DNA of 64,000 nt from Plasmopara viticola. Lineage: Eukaryota; Oomycota; Peronosporomycetes; Peronosporales; Peronosporaceae. The position numbers were made by a program, and so were the translations under genes. Numbering within the stretch: the stretch's first letter is position 1; each line of letters opens with the position of its first letter. The stretch spans positions 248,001 through 312,000 of the forward strand of contig MBPM02000047.1 in assembly GCA_001695595.3 (NCBI GenBank), in the 5' to 3' direction. The notes under the pieces were generated by a model. It was not told where the DNA came from and ran no database searches. It worked only from the letters and a program-made list of their open reading frames with translations. Shown piece after piece: positions 25,801 through 30,295 of this stretch.

Positions 25801-28800
25801 GAGAAATCGGGTATCTTGGATCAACCGACACTGCTGTTACCGTATACGAGTGGACCAAAGGATATGTGTGGACTGTTGATATGTTGAGTGTCGCATCACC
25901 TTTGAGGTGTATGACTGCGAAGGTACCAAGGCTGTATCCTTCTGATGCCACTGTGCAAATTGCTGGAAATTCTTGCGACAAGTGCTATTATCTTCCTACA
26001 CTAACATCCATGAAGCTTACTACCGGGCAACCGTACGTTATCGAAGTCTTTGCGTACAATAGCAATAACAGTAACAACGGCTACATACCGGCAAATTCGA
26101 TTGTGGCTACACCCAACCGAGTCCCGGACGCCCCTTCCGACATCGATCTCGTGGTCGTGTCAGGCCAGCAAATCGAAGTATTTTTCTCCCCTCCACGTTT
26201 AGTCCTGGCCAGTATGAGCCCAGATATTAACAAGGACATTTCGTCCTATATCGTTCAGTGGGATGTTGATGCTACATTTAAGCATGGGCTTTCAATCTGT
26301 ACTGGATGTGCGAAAGCCTTGAATGGCATTGTTCTCACCGTAACTACTTCGCTTATCGATGTTCTAGGTGCGAGCTCCAAAGTCCTGATCGTTGAGCTGG
26401 GCTGTGTCTTGGAAGTAGCGAACATCATGAACTCCAGGGACATTCAAGTGGTTAGTGGACATCACTGTGAAAATTTTCACACACGCTCGTACTCTCTCAC
26501 GTTCTACCGGTTCCCGCCCGCAATTGTGTCTGGCACTTTGATTCAGACCTCACCGCCGTATCGATATTTGATTTCAAACCTCATTAGTGGCGTCAAGTAT
26601 TTTGTGCGCGTTGCGGCGGTAAATTCCGTTCCTGTCCAAGAAATTGCACTAAGTGGCATTCCTCGTGACAATCGTCAATGGAGTCCACCATTGTCGGTAG
26701 TCACAAAAGACCGTGCACCAGATCCGCCCATCTCTGTTGCGTTATACCCATTCTCTGGTACGGTGCTTCAGTTGTATATTCAACCCTCACAGCGCGATGG
26801 AAAGGGATTAGAAGGCTCTGCAATCACTTCGTTTTGGATCGACATTGACACCGTGTCAACATTTGATTCCGATACAAAGACTGATCCAATTGAGGTGCAA
26901 ATAAGCAGTGGCTTACTCCCTGAGCTTTACACTGACGGTCCACGTATCTATCTACTTACGGGTCTAACTACGGGGACGCGATATTTTGCTCAAGTTAAGG
27001 CCAGAAACTCGATCGGTTACAGCCGTGCAACTTTTGCACCAGCTCCTGTAGCTCCAACGCGTCATCCCGATGCCCCGATGAATACCAAAGTGACCACGCG
27101 CACTTCTTCTTCGACTCCAATCGACTCTGCGACGGTAACGTGGCACCAACCTGCTTCGACCGGCGGTCTTGGACTTTTAAGCTACAAAATTGAATGGTGG
27201 CGGGCACTCGGAAGTCCTGAAGTCCAAGTGGTAGAACTAAAGTGGGCCATGCGACCCACCGCTGCACCCTTTGCACTCTCGTTCCGAGGAGGAAAGTCCG
27301 AGTACATGGATAGCGACGTGTCTGCGGAGAATTTTCGCAGTGCGCTCATGAATCTCGTGTCGGGTGCATCGTTACCGATAGCCCACGTGGAGGTCTCGCG
27401 CTCCACATTTAATACTAATCTCGGGTATTCCTGGACCGTGACATTTTTAGATGCTGACGTAAATGGTGGCGATCAACCCTTGCTTCAGTTAGAGATGGGC
27501 AATGTCGTGGGTGGCACCAGCGTCACGGGACGGGTTTTCGAATTGACACCTGGGATTGCTCTTCCGGCAGCAACGACGTTCCCGGGAAAGCCAGAGGTAC
27601 AAGTCTTAGCGCTGTACCACGCCTCAGTGGCCGTGGGAGGGTACTTTCGACTTGGGTACAAGGGCTCAGCATGGACGACGTATTTACCAGCGCGTACCAG
27701 TGCCATGACCTTAAAACTCGCACTTGAAAGTCTTAGTACTGTAGGTGTTCTGAGTGTCAATCTCGAGGCTATGGAAGAAGGTGGTCAGGCATTTACGGAT
27801 GGACAAGTGTGGACAATTACATTTTTGACGCAAGTGGGTAATCTGCCTCCGTTAGTCGTGGAACCTTCGAAGATTACACCCGCAGACGCGTTCGTTGGAA
27901 TCAAAGATGGTGACAATGCAGTGGATAGTAGTGGCATGCTCTGTTTGCCTGGTAGCGACATTGTGTCGTGTCCTGGATCGTGGCCTCTTGCCCTCGGGAA
28001 CTTGAAACAACAAGCTACGCCTTTTCGTTCTATTGTCGAGCTCGCAGTTCCCGGTGAGACAGCAGTAGACTACGCGTTTTACGAGACCATGAGTGCAGCT
28101 ACACTGACGTATACAATACCAAACTTGATACCGGGTCAAGCGTATATTATCGCTGTGACTGCTAAAAACACCCTTGGACTAGGACTGCGGTCCCAAGCTT
28201 CCCCTTCATCTGTGACTCCACCACTTCAAATACCAGGTTCACCGACAAGCGTTTCTGTCGATGTCAACCCAGGCATTGCGACGCAACTCCTTGTGACGTG
28301 GGCGCCACCCACTAGCGACGGAGGCAGCGCTGTGCGAATGTACCGGATTGAGTATAGTCCATCTCCAATGTTCATCAGCAGAGGCCAGCAAGATGTATGG
28401 TGTCCAGTCGCCCCGACATACGCCGTATGGCGAGTCCAAACTGTTCGCACAAGCTCGGCTACTGCCACGTCGACCATCGCTTCTGGTTACTTTCATTTGA
28501 AACTCACACGTCTAAACGCCATGGAAATCTCCGAGCCAATTCCTTGGAATGCAGTGGCCACAGCACGCGACGAAGTCGGATCGGTAACGGTTGCCAACTC
28601 GAAAGTGTTTTGCACTGTGTCAAGTCCGACGTGTACCAACTCACCCACCTTTCCGTTTGGACGTCGACAGTTGGCAGGATCCATGCAGTCGAAGCTTAAT
28701 TACTTAACGCACATTACAAATGGAGTCGACGTCCAGCGAACAGGTCAAGCCGCGGACGGAGGGTTTACGTGGTCGATCACGTTTTTAGATCCTGGAGATA

Positions 28801-30125
28801 GTTTCTTGCTAGCCGCAACAAATATTAAGCTGACGTGTGCTGATCCGACCTTGTGCTCGACTGCAACGTATGATGTATTGGTGACAAAAGTACGGGCGGG
28901 CGTTATGTCATTAAATTGCATCGGCAATCACGTTGTGCCGTCGATTGGTGCGTTGAACAAAGGCCAATTCTACAATGTGCGGGTATCGGCTTACAATGAA
29001 GTTGGCTTTGGGAAGTCCGGTCTTGCTCCAAAACCACAAAAACCAATGGTCGTTCCTGGTCCGCCAACTTCAGTGACACTCGCAGTGTTCTCATTGTCAG
29101 AGCTTGTGCTACTCTTTAGTCCACCAGATGACGATGGCGGCGATGCCGTCGCAGCGTATGAAATCCAGTGGGCACTCGATGCTGGATTTACGACTCCAGG
29201 TGCAGTGATTGTGACGATCGTGTCTGGTATGAGTGCACCGTATCGTCGCGTTATGTCTTCGTTGAGTAAAGGGGTTTCTTATTACTTTCGAATCCGGGCT
29301 CGAAATTCACTCGGGTATGGCTTGTTCCAGCAGTCTTCACCTACAAAGTTGCAGCCATACACGACTCCTAGTGCACCGACACAAGTGGCATTGGGTGTCA
29401 CGAGTGCGACAATGCTCACCGTTTGCTGGGCGCCTCCAAGTGACGACGGTGGCGATACGATCACGGCTTACGTCGTTCAATGGGATGTTGTAGCTGACTT
29501 TGACTCACTGTCGTTGACGACTGGCACGACGGCAATTGTAGGCGACCCCGCACAGCGCTCGTATACTCTGACGGGACTGACGCCGCGCACGCTCTACTAC
29601 GTTCAAGTGTCTGCAAAAAATCGTGGTGGTCAAGGAACTCCCCAGCCTTCCACTCCCTCATCACTTGTACCAACGATTACGTACCCAGGCAAGCCTCATA
29701 CGCTCTCTATTGCACCTACTCTGGTACCAGGCGAGCTGCGTGTTAGGTGGTTACCACCTGTGATCCCGTACCATGGCTATCCGTGTGCCGGTACACTTCA
29801 GGCACCCGCAAACTGTCCTGTTGTTGGTGCAATCAATATGGCATATGGTGGAACTGAATTGGAACAGTACGCCATTCAGTATTCGGAAACGAGCGATTTT
29901 TCAACTCCAATTGAAACCACAACGTCGTCCTCAGTCGTAGAGGTACTTCTTTCTGGATTAGTGTCAGGAAAATTATACTACGTGCAAGTACTGGCCCAGA
30001 ATTCGTTAGGCCGGAGTTACTTCTGCAAGCGTTCAAACACGCAAAGTCTGCTGTGTCCGGACCATCAAGTACTACTCGATGGTACCATTGTCACGGGAAA
30101 CTATGTCTACGCGGCACCGCTTTAG
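7896..30125 (+). CDS. Giant secreted FN3 / beta-repeat surface protein, copy A (about 7,409 aa)
   Basis: This is one uninterrupted frame of 22.2 kb. The first ATG (7896) is followed by a signal peptide: hydrophobic VLVLGLVLVITG with likely cleavage after TNA, near residue 30. No transmembrane helix or GPI-like tail is seen at the C-terminus. About 15 FN3 domains are recognisable from openings of the type PGPP...GY.(V/I)EW and closings of the type L.PG..YYVRV.A.N..GYG. FN3-5, 6, 10, 13, 14 and 15 are contiguous; most others are split by inserted units. About 37 units of roughly 100 residues follow the pattern E(V/I)Q ... G.F.L.F.G..T..I ... M..AL..L..IG.V.V.R ... GY.W.(I/V)TF...GD.PLL. Five CxxC motifs occur. 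A secreted, wall-associated or adhesive role is inferred; no enzymatic domain was found. Nearest relatives by architecture are large FN3 proteins of oomycetes and algae. Confidence 0.85.
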   Translation: MHYNAAQCINFFYRVLVLGLVLVITGTNAVFFVPEDVPGPPEKIFVSSASDTSMRVQFLPPLHVKPEGVNGAPILGYKVEVARRVNEVQTFSVAATGPILSGSYKITFKNSHNTETTACIPWNASEVAFEMALEELLNVDSVKVSRSPFGAAKNGFVYTITFDGAYLVNGRQADLMVGDTTGCQPTQPSNRVLSFEGAHVTTGVAGFYPEVWEIVSKESSGTKVLGGTFDLSIGFEGQWTDTNPAVTATVAAGSRTVKTSASMLGRVNRGDKVRIGRDVFTIHATAPFTDLELPLDSYHVHGAAGVMIELMDTMLGNVQVTKTSNLVTTSSDYTSKVAVGEQIQIGSKFFQVTNVATGTMTLDLAWPDDTTLHITAFARKKTTLSVDVDAAEMKRALSALPGIGSIDVSREGPTKSNGYHWYVTFQSLGSVSLRVDKKTGTLDFVDVYGVACTTCTVTASVVKDDTQTTTLAQINGDYGAGAIVASQEIGGVIFEIQTISIKASADDLSGYFVVSFQSVGGAVINFDDTAGDVRAKLQTLATIGRLSVTRTENTDYGMTWTIAFLSNLGDLPPFVISDKSFLKGTEVDVVVQEVVKGVDTAFETIIEGLEPGQDYYVRAFARNENGYGASTTHLQQLGRGALPLVTTIATSPDPPGISGMWPLSDSQMELRLATPVDHGSPVSTYLFEYAMDDAFENAATKKAFVFNSLPYDIAGTFRLQYGDDVTYLLPVHTSASSFQSALNSLSSMRPVSVVRALYVLTGTPVTTFSAANNRLTTPVLDKIQCSMLAKSSRIDVQGKRFSVKVQPEEGSSSIDVESGHGVLDFTATAALLKLDNSGSERGPYGYLWTISFDNDNGDVVHGKYPGLQLHSSLTSIDTNQALPASSYGIVLGQTGIPADHYGSFEINTDQSVCDTYVVGAPSSVQVIRLFGLTTVVDGTFKLQLGSETTDCITIGKAGTASTLKARLEDLDLVSKVTVNEVRAFKVTTTMTVTDYDNSGRITVAAALTTAQVNLLLQNTIIQVSENPNDFSLNSCEFVVNTAPIAGVTKISVTSTGSCDYFSGKVRMLKILDFHDYQVRFWGHYPTGEWPTLQFDSSAFGVGVCTAWAPPNLQVYGHIHTIKYEGRCSKGQAGVQTILGDASSAIGGTFTLSYLGKMTLPLLFQDTGAAEMRDAIGSITSPGTVNVSVSQYGLYGKAWHVTFVASQDGSQDALFIQHSRLTGQSASLSVYPTLTVFTEAKQNDISGSFRITMSGEITEPIGHSATHMKVTQELQKLTVVDSVVALGDKNVGNIGVYALELTADAVGGSKVLTNIRLDGTTIDPTQYMAIGEKLLIGTSPANFIQSITPLDLTLTSAFPGASGSLNYKVSAGLITKQTTALPGFFSISHLLQVIAVIKTSNVFQLPPYHQLSVNSVFYIGGTKFIATAVSGAIVTTDVPYTGDTVAAASPKVYVFDNQLRTTEDLRNIVNLGDDLWLPTVSADMNKYTVTAIDARYVQVTGSFTESIAKTRVYHVSNGRKWHLAFRSYDGSLDTLDAIPEHDWRGTGARIGTKDSKAVRPNVINVGNPASSQTIRLEVRDIAIATTYTLSFAGDIVLDPGMTNPKNIPWATCNDDIKQALESLDSVDGVSVTSVLHGGLIIHTVSFWGTYPMKTLPLLLVQPASANIQAYVQGNNAVAVTKQDNLILGINQAYAFRVFARNSKGMSDILSVYDGHTLQNSVVPSPPRGVALGEYHGSSWLSLNYWAPLYSGGARVTMYRIEWDSSPNFDSSSLDYGVASIQEKAEVQQIISSYRSSKGIGGTFMLSWGGQKTPALPFDCSIVEMTDALAGLTGTSNVAENSVQVTRTRVAWGFAWKITFLHNRGDLALLVADGAQLTGDFPQLCVNTLIQGFQDLAIGDFTHEVQDVATESVSPLSGSFSLTFNGQKTPSIDVEASALDMQTALQATSTMYSIKVTKRVRDAAVNTAVWSVTFAYLRGEEMVGAGQIFTMTVAESQLTGTAATVRVANKVTGSDPFRFALTNLRPGVRYYAHVMAYNADGFGSPTSPLASAVTCSQPQAPLSVVASVLNETALAVSWSANTADKTLCGVDKYKVEWYRAVGTLEQQSITTSAAKGLPEIQRLKNFADSRTLTGYFKLAFRGEVTQNIRWNAEASGLNSVKERLERLSTIGRVDVSKTESTRVVGGLLVTATSTTVSIHATSTATLAISNLVQGDAIWVAGNKRTIIAPVGLSDTTLTIDTALEVTVPVPVFKSAYGYEWQITFLAGHIGPQELLQVFPSDGWAGNNPGIAIDAIQKGLQPISGTFKVAFASGELSDSTPPLPHNVSASDMQTALENLVTIGNVNVSRFTNGYGCNWIVTFLSEFKNDLSLLSVDGTALQGPGVRVQSARTVSGTQPSFYCDRDGVAGYASEVDATRSLRYVIGKLQTGTKYAIRVRAHNSEGYGSVASTSSGFEIPRTRPSVPRDVELLVLSGKYLKLRWKYPSSDGGAIILGYRIQWDTASTFPNVNSPSYDFQMTVFSNTSDFGPSFYNIYTPVLATYYVRILAFNDQGDSLYATPVPSSARPTDRIPGEPEDARATVLSSYAILVEWNAPSIDKYDYGGNGGLPITQYMIEWDLSSAFDSPAAFDLVDGTKRSFIIGGDDVVTGVQSDLLIAGSTYSIRVTAFNAKGSSAPRLTIPSSLVLSNQAPSVPQNLTLAVVSATAVSVAWENPLFDGGSSLKSYELEWDEQADFASGQASSTTIPVVREMQTVLLQSQVVNEEQFVDATVEVVNEEQQVRSTFAGKDEIQVIKTTSDTVQDEIQKVVTSAADGDEIQELRVDDDDIDEIQAIRTTITEGFEVQDVKVGVERVDEVQRLRLFFTAGFGNEASISGSFYLRFDTTVCTYCVVTQKHRADTTDLVVSSLQESDDVTAAAVIKNELEALDNIDAVDVSRTSLHSGVGAPGDDLTYIYLITFTGNDVGGDVPLFDAGGSLSFNGNPIVPVLTQDTQGNEPSFDLTANSVFSLTYTCESYSDPTASSTFSSACTPLVKLCDFCTTAFDGSKFTISADVGSVATRGTKLIAGVCSFEVDARTVTAGVTTIHIASDDPGTLCSRFTSASFALFKAPQIKVLNIPVKISTAVAAGASDVQTALNVPGIMNAMTVERNLLVTSTFVGAVYSFTFTTRTGNVPLLMCDATGIAPIQSGTNVECSVTRASIGSMLSGTFRIGLVSEEDTDPINVNALYTPTAYTADIPWDATETEMKSALEAVDTQTGKLIFGSIAVKRTLFYTTTAKWSGEFSWQITFTSRGWDIPTITVDQSGLMTSRGNSLTAQIIIGNGMHPLSSPSVLCRNGNQVGGHLILTFGSAVAQTCTIGVDTSLDSLDTSVIDTKLQDFFKNSLNVPTISITRSSASQARGFSWTITFIDDSTPGNLVNLDATAALTSTSGSTNGYATVVEVRKGNELAGAFQLRFNGVLTGPILAGADESAVQAQLNSLRTIKPSSVLVTRTLTSPQVKGYTWLITFHSSVWADPTMDHSAGIPGNWKGAAAAWDDVWESGYSKAWGRHVGHTFLLICDQSSLVTLTNDNSQSCETEVVTEGIGPLGGTFAVTFDSRDSPHLAVKSIETSDPIAHNAFASKQESGNTGTSVEEILSKMANIGDVQVSRGLVNRNTGGYEWTVTFLRDASDTSHPCEELETLVDGSKKCNSPGNVPQLTTVATQLKGSTNKHAIVTTIQDGAVLRGDFTELKVHGDAGVDERYSISVSCTNTVASSLPCTITSFTIVSGASTIRTSLQVKDRFIVGGITSCVFTVIDVDPAVASPTTINVMSLDCSALNVDNTATPLGLSILIPWNGDEKLVERVLEAACTTTGRKVSVKKTVLGKYGEMSWVIRFISNPSFTPLGAGNIPLITTTFVAEMTVSGTPISVSEITAGSDGLSGSFFLDFQSSFGPREVAFNEDASRLERKINEMYVTGRVSVERWKYPSTATGCLDSLCSGGWEDQPVTNSGTRGGYRWRIRFLRVIGEYEGVTFPPGSGNLDEFSVTYLTNLHGTECFVAVYTDIAGSAPILGSFQLATSSAQTPSLAYSSSAEAMKQGIEAMDLYGEVDVTQGYLLTQKIPGVTAQLFRDSLTATISGVDDIRQFIAPTDIIRFGSSNETLLGSNGDTPFAASREASLVTVHALSPVVVAANTSSTKDLYPGMQLRIDGLLYAVQRSGHEIQTISIAIPKSANPSTDFFALSLSRAGVVYGPTVCFSLSATDANLQSSLLQLVRGIDAHASADAVLVSRSSPLLTATTTGYAFTVYFIEDAVAGDVATLKAASDTCTGITGATATVTVTTQGGNLPHQRLSLATDSGQVIDTSGYYTMSLDGVETTCIHWGATAAELEDALKNTLNTGKVIVTKRGDGKSTTEIQRLRMTADAEVTDPTGLFQLQLTLNGNTAATDCISYGVSAANLQEKLNRLSNLNLVVDHINVTREGDGSSIWGYGYEYLIHFRGPVAGGFSPVIGDMPLLAIVNFGQNTCSSIGASSHPALIIERVRRGSSGYTYDIFFLDYTKSATVPTIVLKHEGQGAACQTGWFQDGGSVRRASIDVIERGGSSEVQVLSIPDQNAAGRFLLTFAGQATTCLSFSASASDVEHALNVLTTIGAGGVLVSRDIDLKEMPYGQFYRITFVGDLVTGNVPLLNVHETTNACLNPQATIKAVVRVDAEGGQTSGAFALTSLYNGEAPQVPHVAYSVSQQFSVMSELFEIQQVAILNAANDLGGTATYKLSFKGQTTTAIPWNASESAMETALTVAGVVRGDITVTRRPDSADGYVYTIYFSGSSVTGDMDLLVSGFLTNFNTGQVLVSTVRDGSDTASSFTNKTIPLGQVDAPNLPSRYLARAASLDVFIVNGLFWTIKFKSSLGDIPKLGKRSNALSGGSLTTTDDFVRGSASNSYVISNLLAGVNYYIHVAATTEVGTGLFSATGSIIPSGTASAVQNIKAGFALYEQEVQEIRLAASHVSEVQEITTEAASIAEVQTLQTYASSSLCPVGPCIEGSFAFRVPTVQTVTLSAQAPITSGTFTLLFTREVADPINLGSFKSIGVKTGTISWHADASTVKTALTTVINGALSASDIVVTRDGDATDAYNYGYVYQITFIGSNVAGETRQMECADKSFVTVGNVPVNCEVAMYRDVAMGTDTAVQQVVVKAKKPLVAGSYRLQFDHLGAIKTSSCIPFDASASTMDSILEAMDNIDKVYVTREENSTRAPNGFLYRIFFHGNGVYGDVNQLTFLMCTNFQTLEMNVLTTVGVDGQVLVSMVDYGGFNALNTFVDAASATAAQLTTDLAQFPIFGNAVVSQSLRDEQGGYIWTVAFNDAIGDLPQFICAVDSTFTTVTGASCETDTLTDGNVLSGSFYIEASSPIPFDADAQTVQSALEAIAWIGTVQVKRSVSSPQRGYTWTITFIDYQGDVPLLAVTNSLVGTSSHISAREVRKGNAIGGLFSLTYQKEVTTAIESDALAMAGTALDGSSMQEKLQALDGVGQVRVERSGPDLEGGYTWMVTFLDNILNSGDLPLLKGNSSALTGEGAVVFTREVLKGSNAVGDQLWLSFDPPATDNGSPITKYQVRWDTSDQFTSNPGEVFLSDADVMYRTQRVTTGAPSFAWSKTRIQSTVNEVQKVTILTVGTFTLSFRGLASAVLTTVAAGASGATTVANLKTMLEALASIGTVDISSSTSTLEVGCEVVITFTTQPGNLPLLTSTPNTVASVVESLTGTTNFRKEVIVFSCTASVGKVRFSFDGRNVDVNYNMALGDVETSLLSLYDVEPESIQVSSATQTMLCKSTTPDDVKIVFDRVYADVQLEITRGVDAGADAVIVMNTDASIDGVYGDDPNLVMSGTYQIGYQGLYTRPLNAESSADHVRYALEDLESIQTVSVTRELSYQALPGKVDVTQGEIFVTRSAGETCQFYSAAYGLPGYPIRIGRDWYTVRTDVNSPGLHKTRLYLGDANGREIGYLGSTDTAVTVYEWTKGYVWTVDMLSVASPLRCMTAKVPRLYPSDATVQIAGNSCDKCYYLPTLTSMKLTTGQPYVIEVFAYNSNNSNNGYIPANSIVATPNRVPDAPSDIDLVVVSGQQIEVFFSPPRLVLASMSPDINKDISSYIVQWDVDATFKHGLSICTGCAKALNGIVLTVTTSLIDVLGASSKVLIVELGCVLEVANIMNSRDIQVVSGHHCENFHTRSYSLTFYRFPPAIVSGTLIQTSPPYRYLISNLISGVKYFVRVAAVNSVPVQEIALSGIPRDNRQWSPPLSVVTKDRAPDPPISVALYPFSGTVLQLYIQPSQRDGKGLEGSAITSFWIDIDTVSTFDSDTKTDPIEVQISSGLLPELYTDGPRIYLLTGLTTGTRYFAQVKARNSIGYSRATFAPAPVAPTRHPDAPMNTKVTTRTSSSTPIDSATVTWHQPASTGGLGLLSYKIEWWRALGSPEVQVVELKWAMRPTAAPFALSFRGGKSEYMDSDVSAENFRSALMNLVSGASLPIAHVEVSRSTFNTNLGYSWTVTFLDADVNGGDQPLLQLEMGNVVGGTSVTGRVFELTPGIALPAATTFPGKPEVQVLALYHASVAVGGYFRLGYKGSAWTTYLPARTSAMTLKLALESLSTVGVLSVNLEAMEEGGQAFTDGQVWTITFLTQVGNLPPLVVEPSKITPADAFVGIKDGDNAVDSSGMLCLPGSDIVSCPGSWPLALGNLKQQATPFRSIVELAVPGETAVDYAFYETMSAATLTYTIPNLIPGQAYIIAVTAKNTLGLGLRSQASPSSVTPPLQIPGSPTSVSVDVNPGIATQLLVTWAPPTSDGGSAVRMYRIEYSPSPMFISRGQQDVWCPVAPTYAVWRVQTVRTSSATATSTIASGYFHLKLTRLNAMEISEPIPWNAVATARDEVGSVTVANSKVFCTVSSPTCTNSPTFPFGRRQLAGSMQSKLNYLTHITNGVDVQRTGQAADGGFTWSITFLDPGDSFLLAATNIKLTCADPTLCSTATYDVLVTKVRAGVMSLNCIGNHVVPSIGALNKGQFYNVRVSAYNEVGFGKSGLAPKPQKPMVVPGPPTSVTLAVFSLSELVLLFSPPDDDGGDAVAAYEIQWALDAGFTTPGAVIVTIVSGMSAPYRRVMSSLSKGVSYYFRIRARNSLGYGLFQQSSPTKLQPYTTPSAPTQVALGVTSATMLTVCWAPPSDDGGDTITAYVVQWDVVADFDSLSLTTGTTAIVGDPAQRSYTLTGLTPRTLYYVQVSAKNRGGQGTPQPSTPSSLVPTITYPGKPHTLSIAPTLVPGELRVRWLPPVIPYHGYPCAGTLQAPANCPVVGAINMAYGGTELEQYAIQYSETSDFSTPIETTTSSSVVEVLLSGLVSGKLYYVQVLAQNSLGRSYFCKRSNTQSLLCPDHQVLLDGTIVTGNYVYAAPL
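8008..11757 (+). repeat. High-identity block 1 (copy A side; partner about 48648-52398)
   Basis: Over about 3.75 kb the two genes differ at only scattered positions. Similarity then falls abruptly after the codons for VVALGD. The partner block on copy B has the same length. This pattern suggests gene conversion or a recent partial copy. Confidence 0.7.
16134..16487 (+). repeat. 13-residue (39-bp) tandem E-x-Q repeat, nine copies, copy A
   Basis: Nine consecutive units begin EMQ, EEQ, EEQ, EIQ, EIQ, EIQ, EIQ, EVQ, EVQ. Spacing is 13 residues, with one unit of 14. Each unit has hydrophobic residues shortly after Q and an Asp/Asn near its end. The motif equals the first residues of the longer beta-repeat, so this looks like a head-only array. 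It lies just inside FN3-7, after that domain's opening half. Confidence 0.8.
22806..22922 (+). repeat. 13-residue E-V-Q tandem repeat, three copies, copy A
   Basis: Three units (EVQEIRLAASHVS, EVQEITTEAASIA, EVQTLQTYASSSL) follow the closing half of FN3-7 at exactly 13-residue spacing, the same period as the nine-copy array at 16134. Confidence 0.75.
24482..25888 (+). repeat. High-identity block 2 (copy A side; partner about 34487-35896)
   Basis: About 1.4 kb around FN3-8 is nearly identical between the copies. It runs from the codons for SGDLPLLKGNSS to those for TVDML. The flanks are clearly diverged on both sides. It is separate from block 1, so at least two events or one patchy event are needed. 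Confidence 0.7.
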
Positions 30126-30295
30126 ACTTTAAAGACTTGTGTTGTGAGAAGTAGAAGCTACTCGTGTTTGCTGATATAATAGTAGTCGTTTGACATTAGC
30201 TTAGGCTACAATAGTAACATAACAACGCTAGCCCAAATGGAGGCTCCGAAAGCAAATCGTTGCGACTTTATTGACATATTGTTAAATACTACCAA
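30126..30295. terminator. Centre of the inverted duplication: 170-bp spacer with two converging 3' ends
   Basis: The spacer is AT-rich and lies between the stop codons of copies A and B. It must hold both cleavage/polyadenylation regions, or the transcripts overlap. No gene was seen. The arms meet here tail to tail. Confidence 0.5.
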
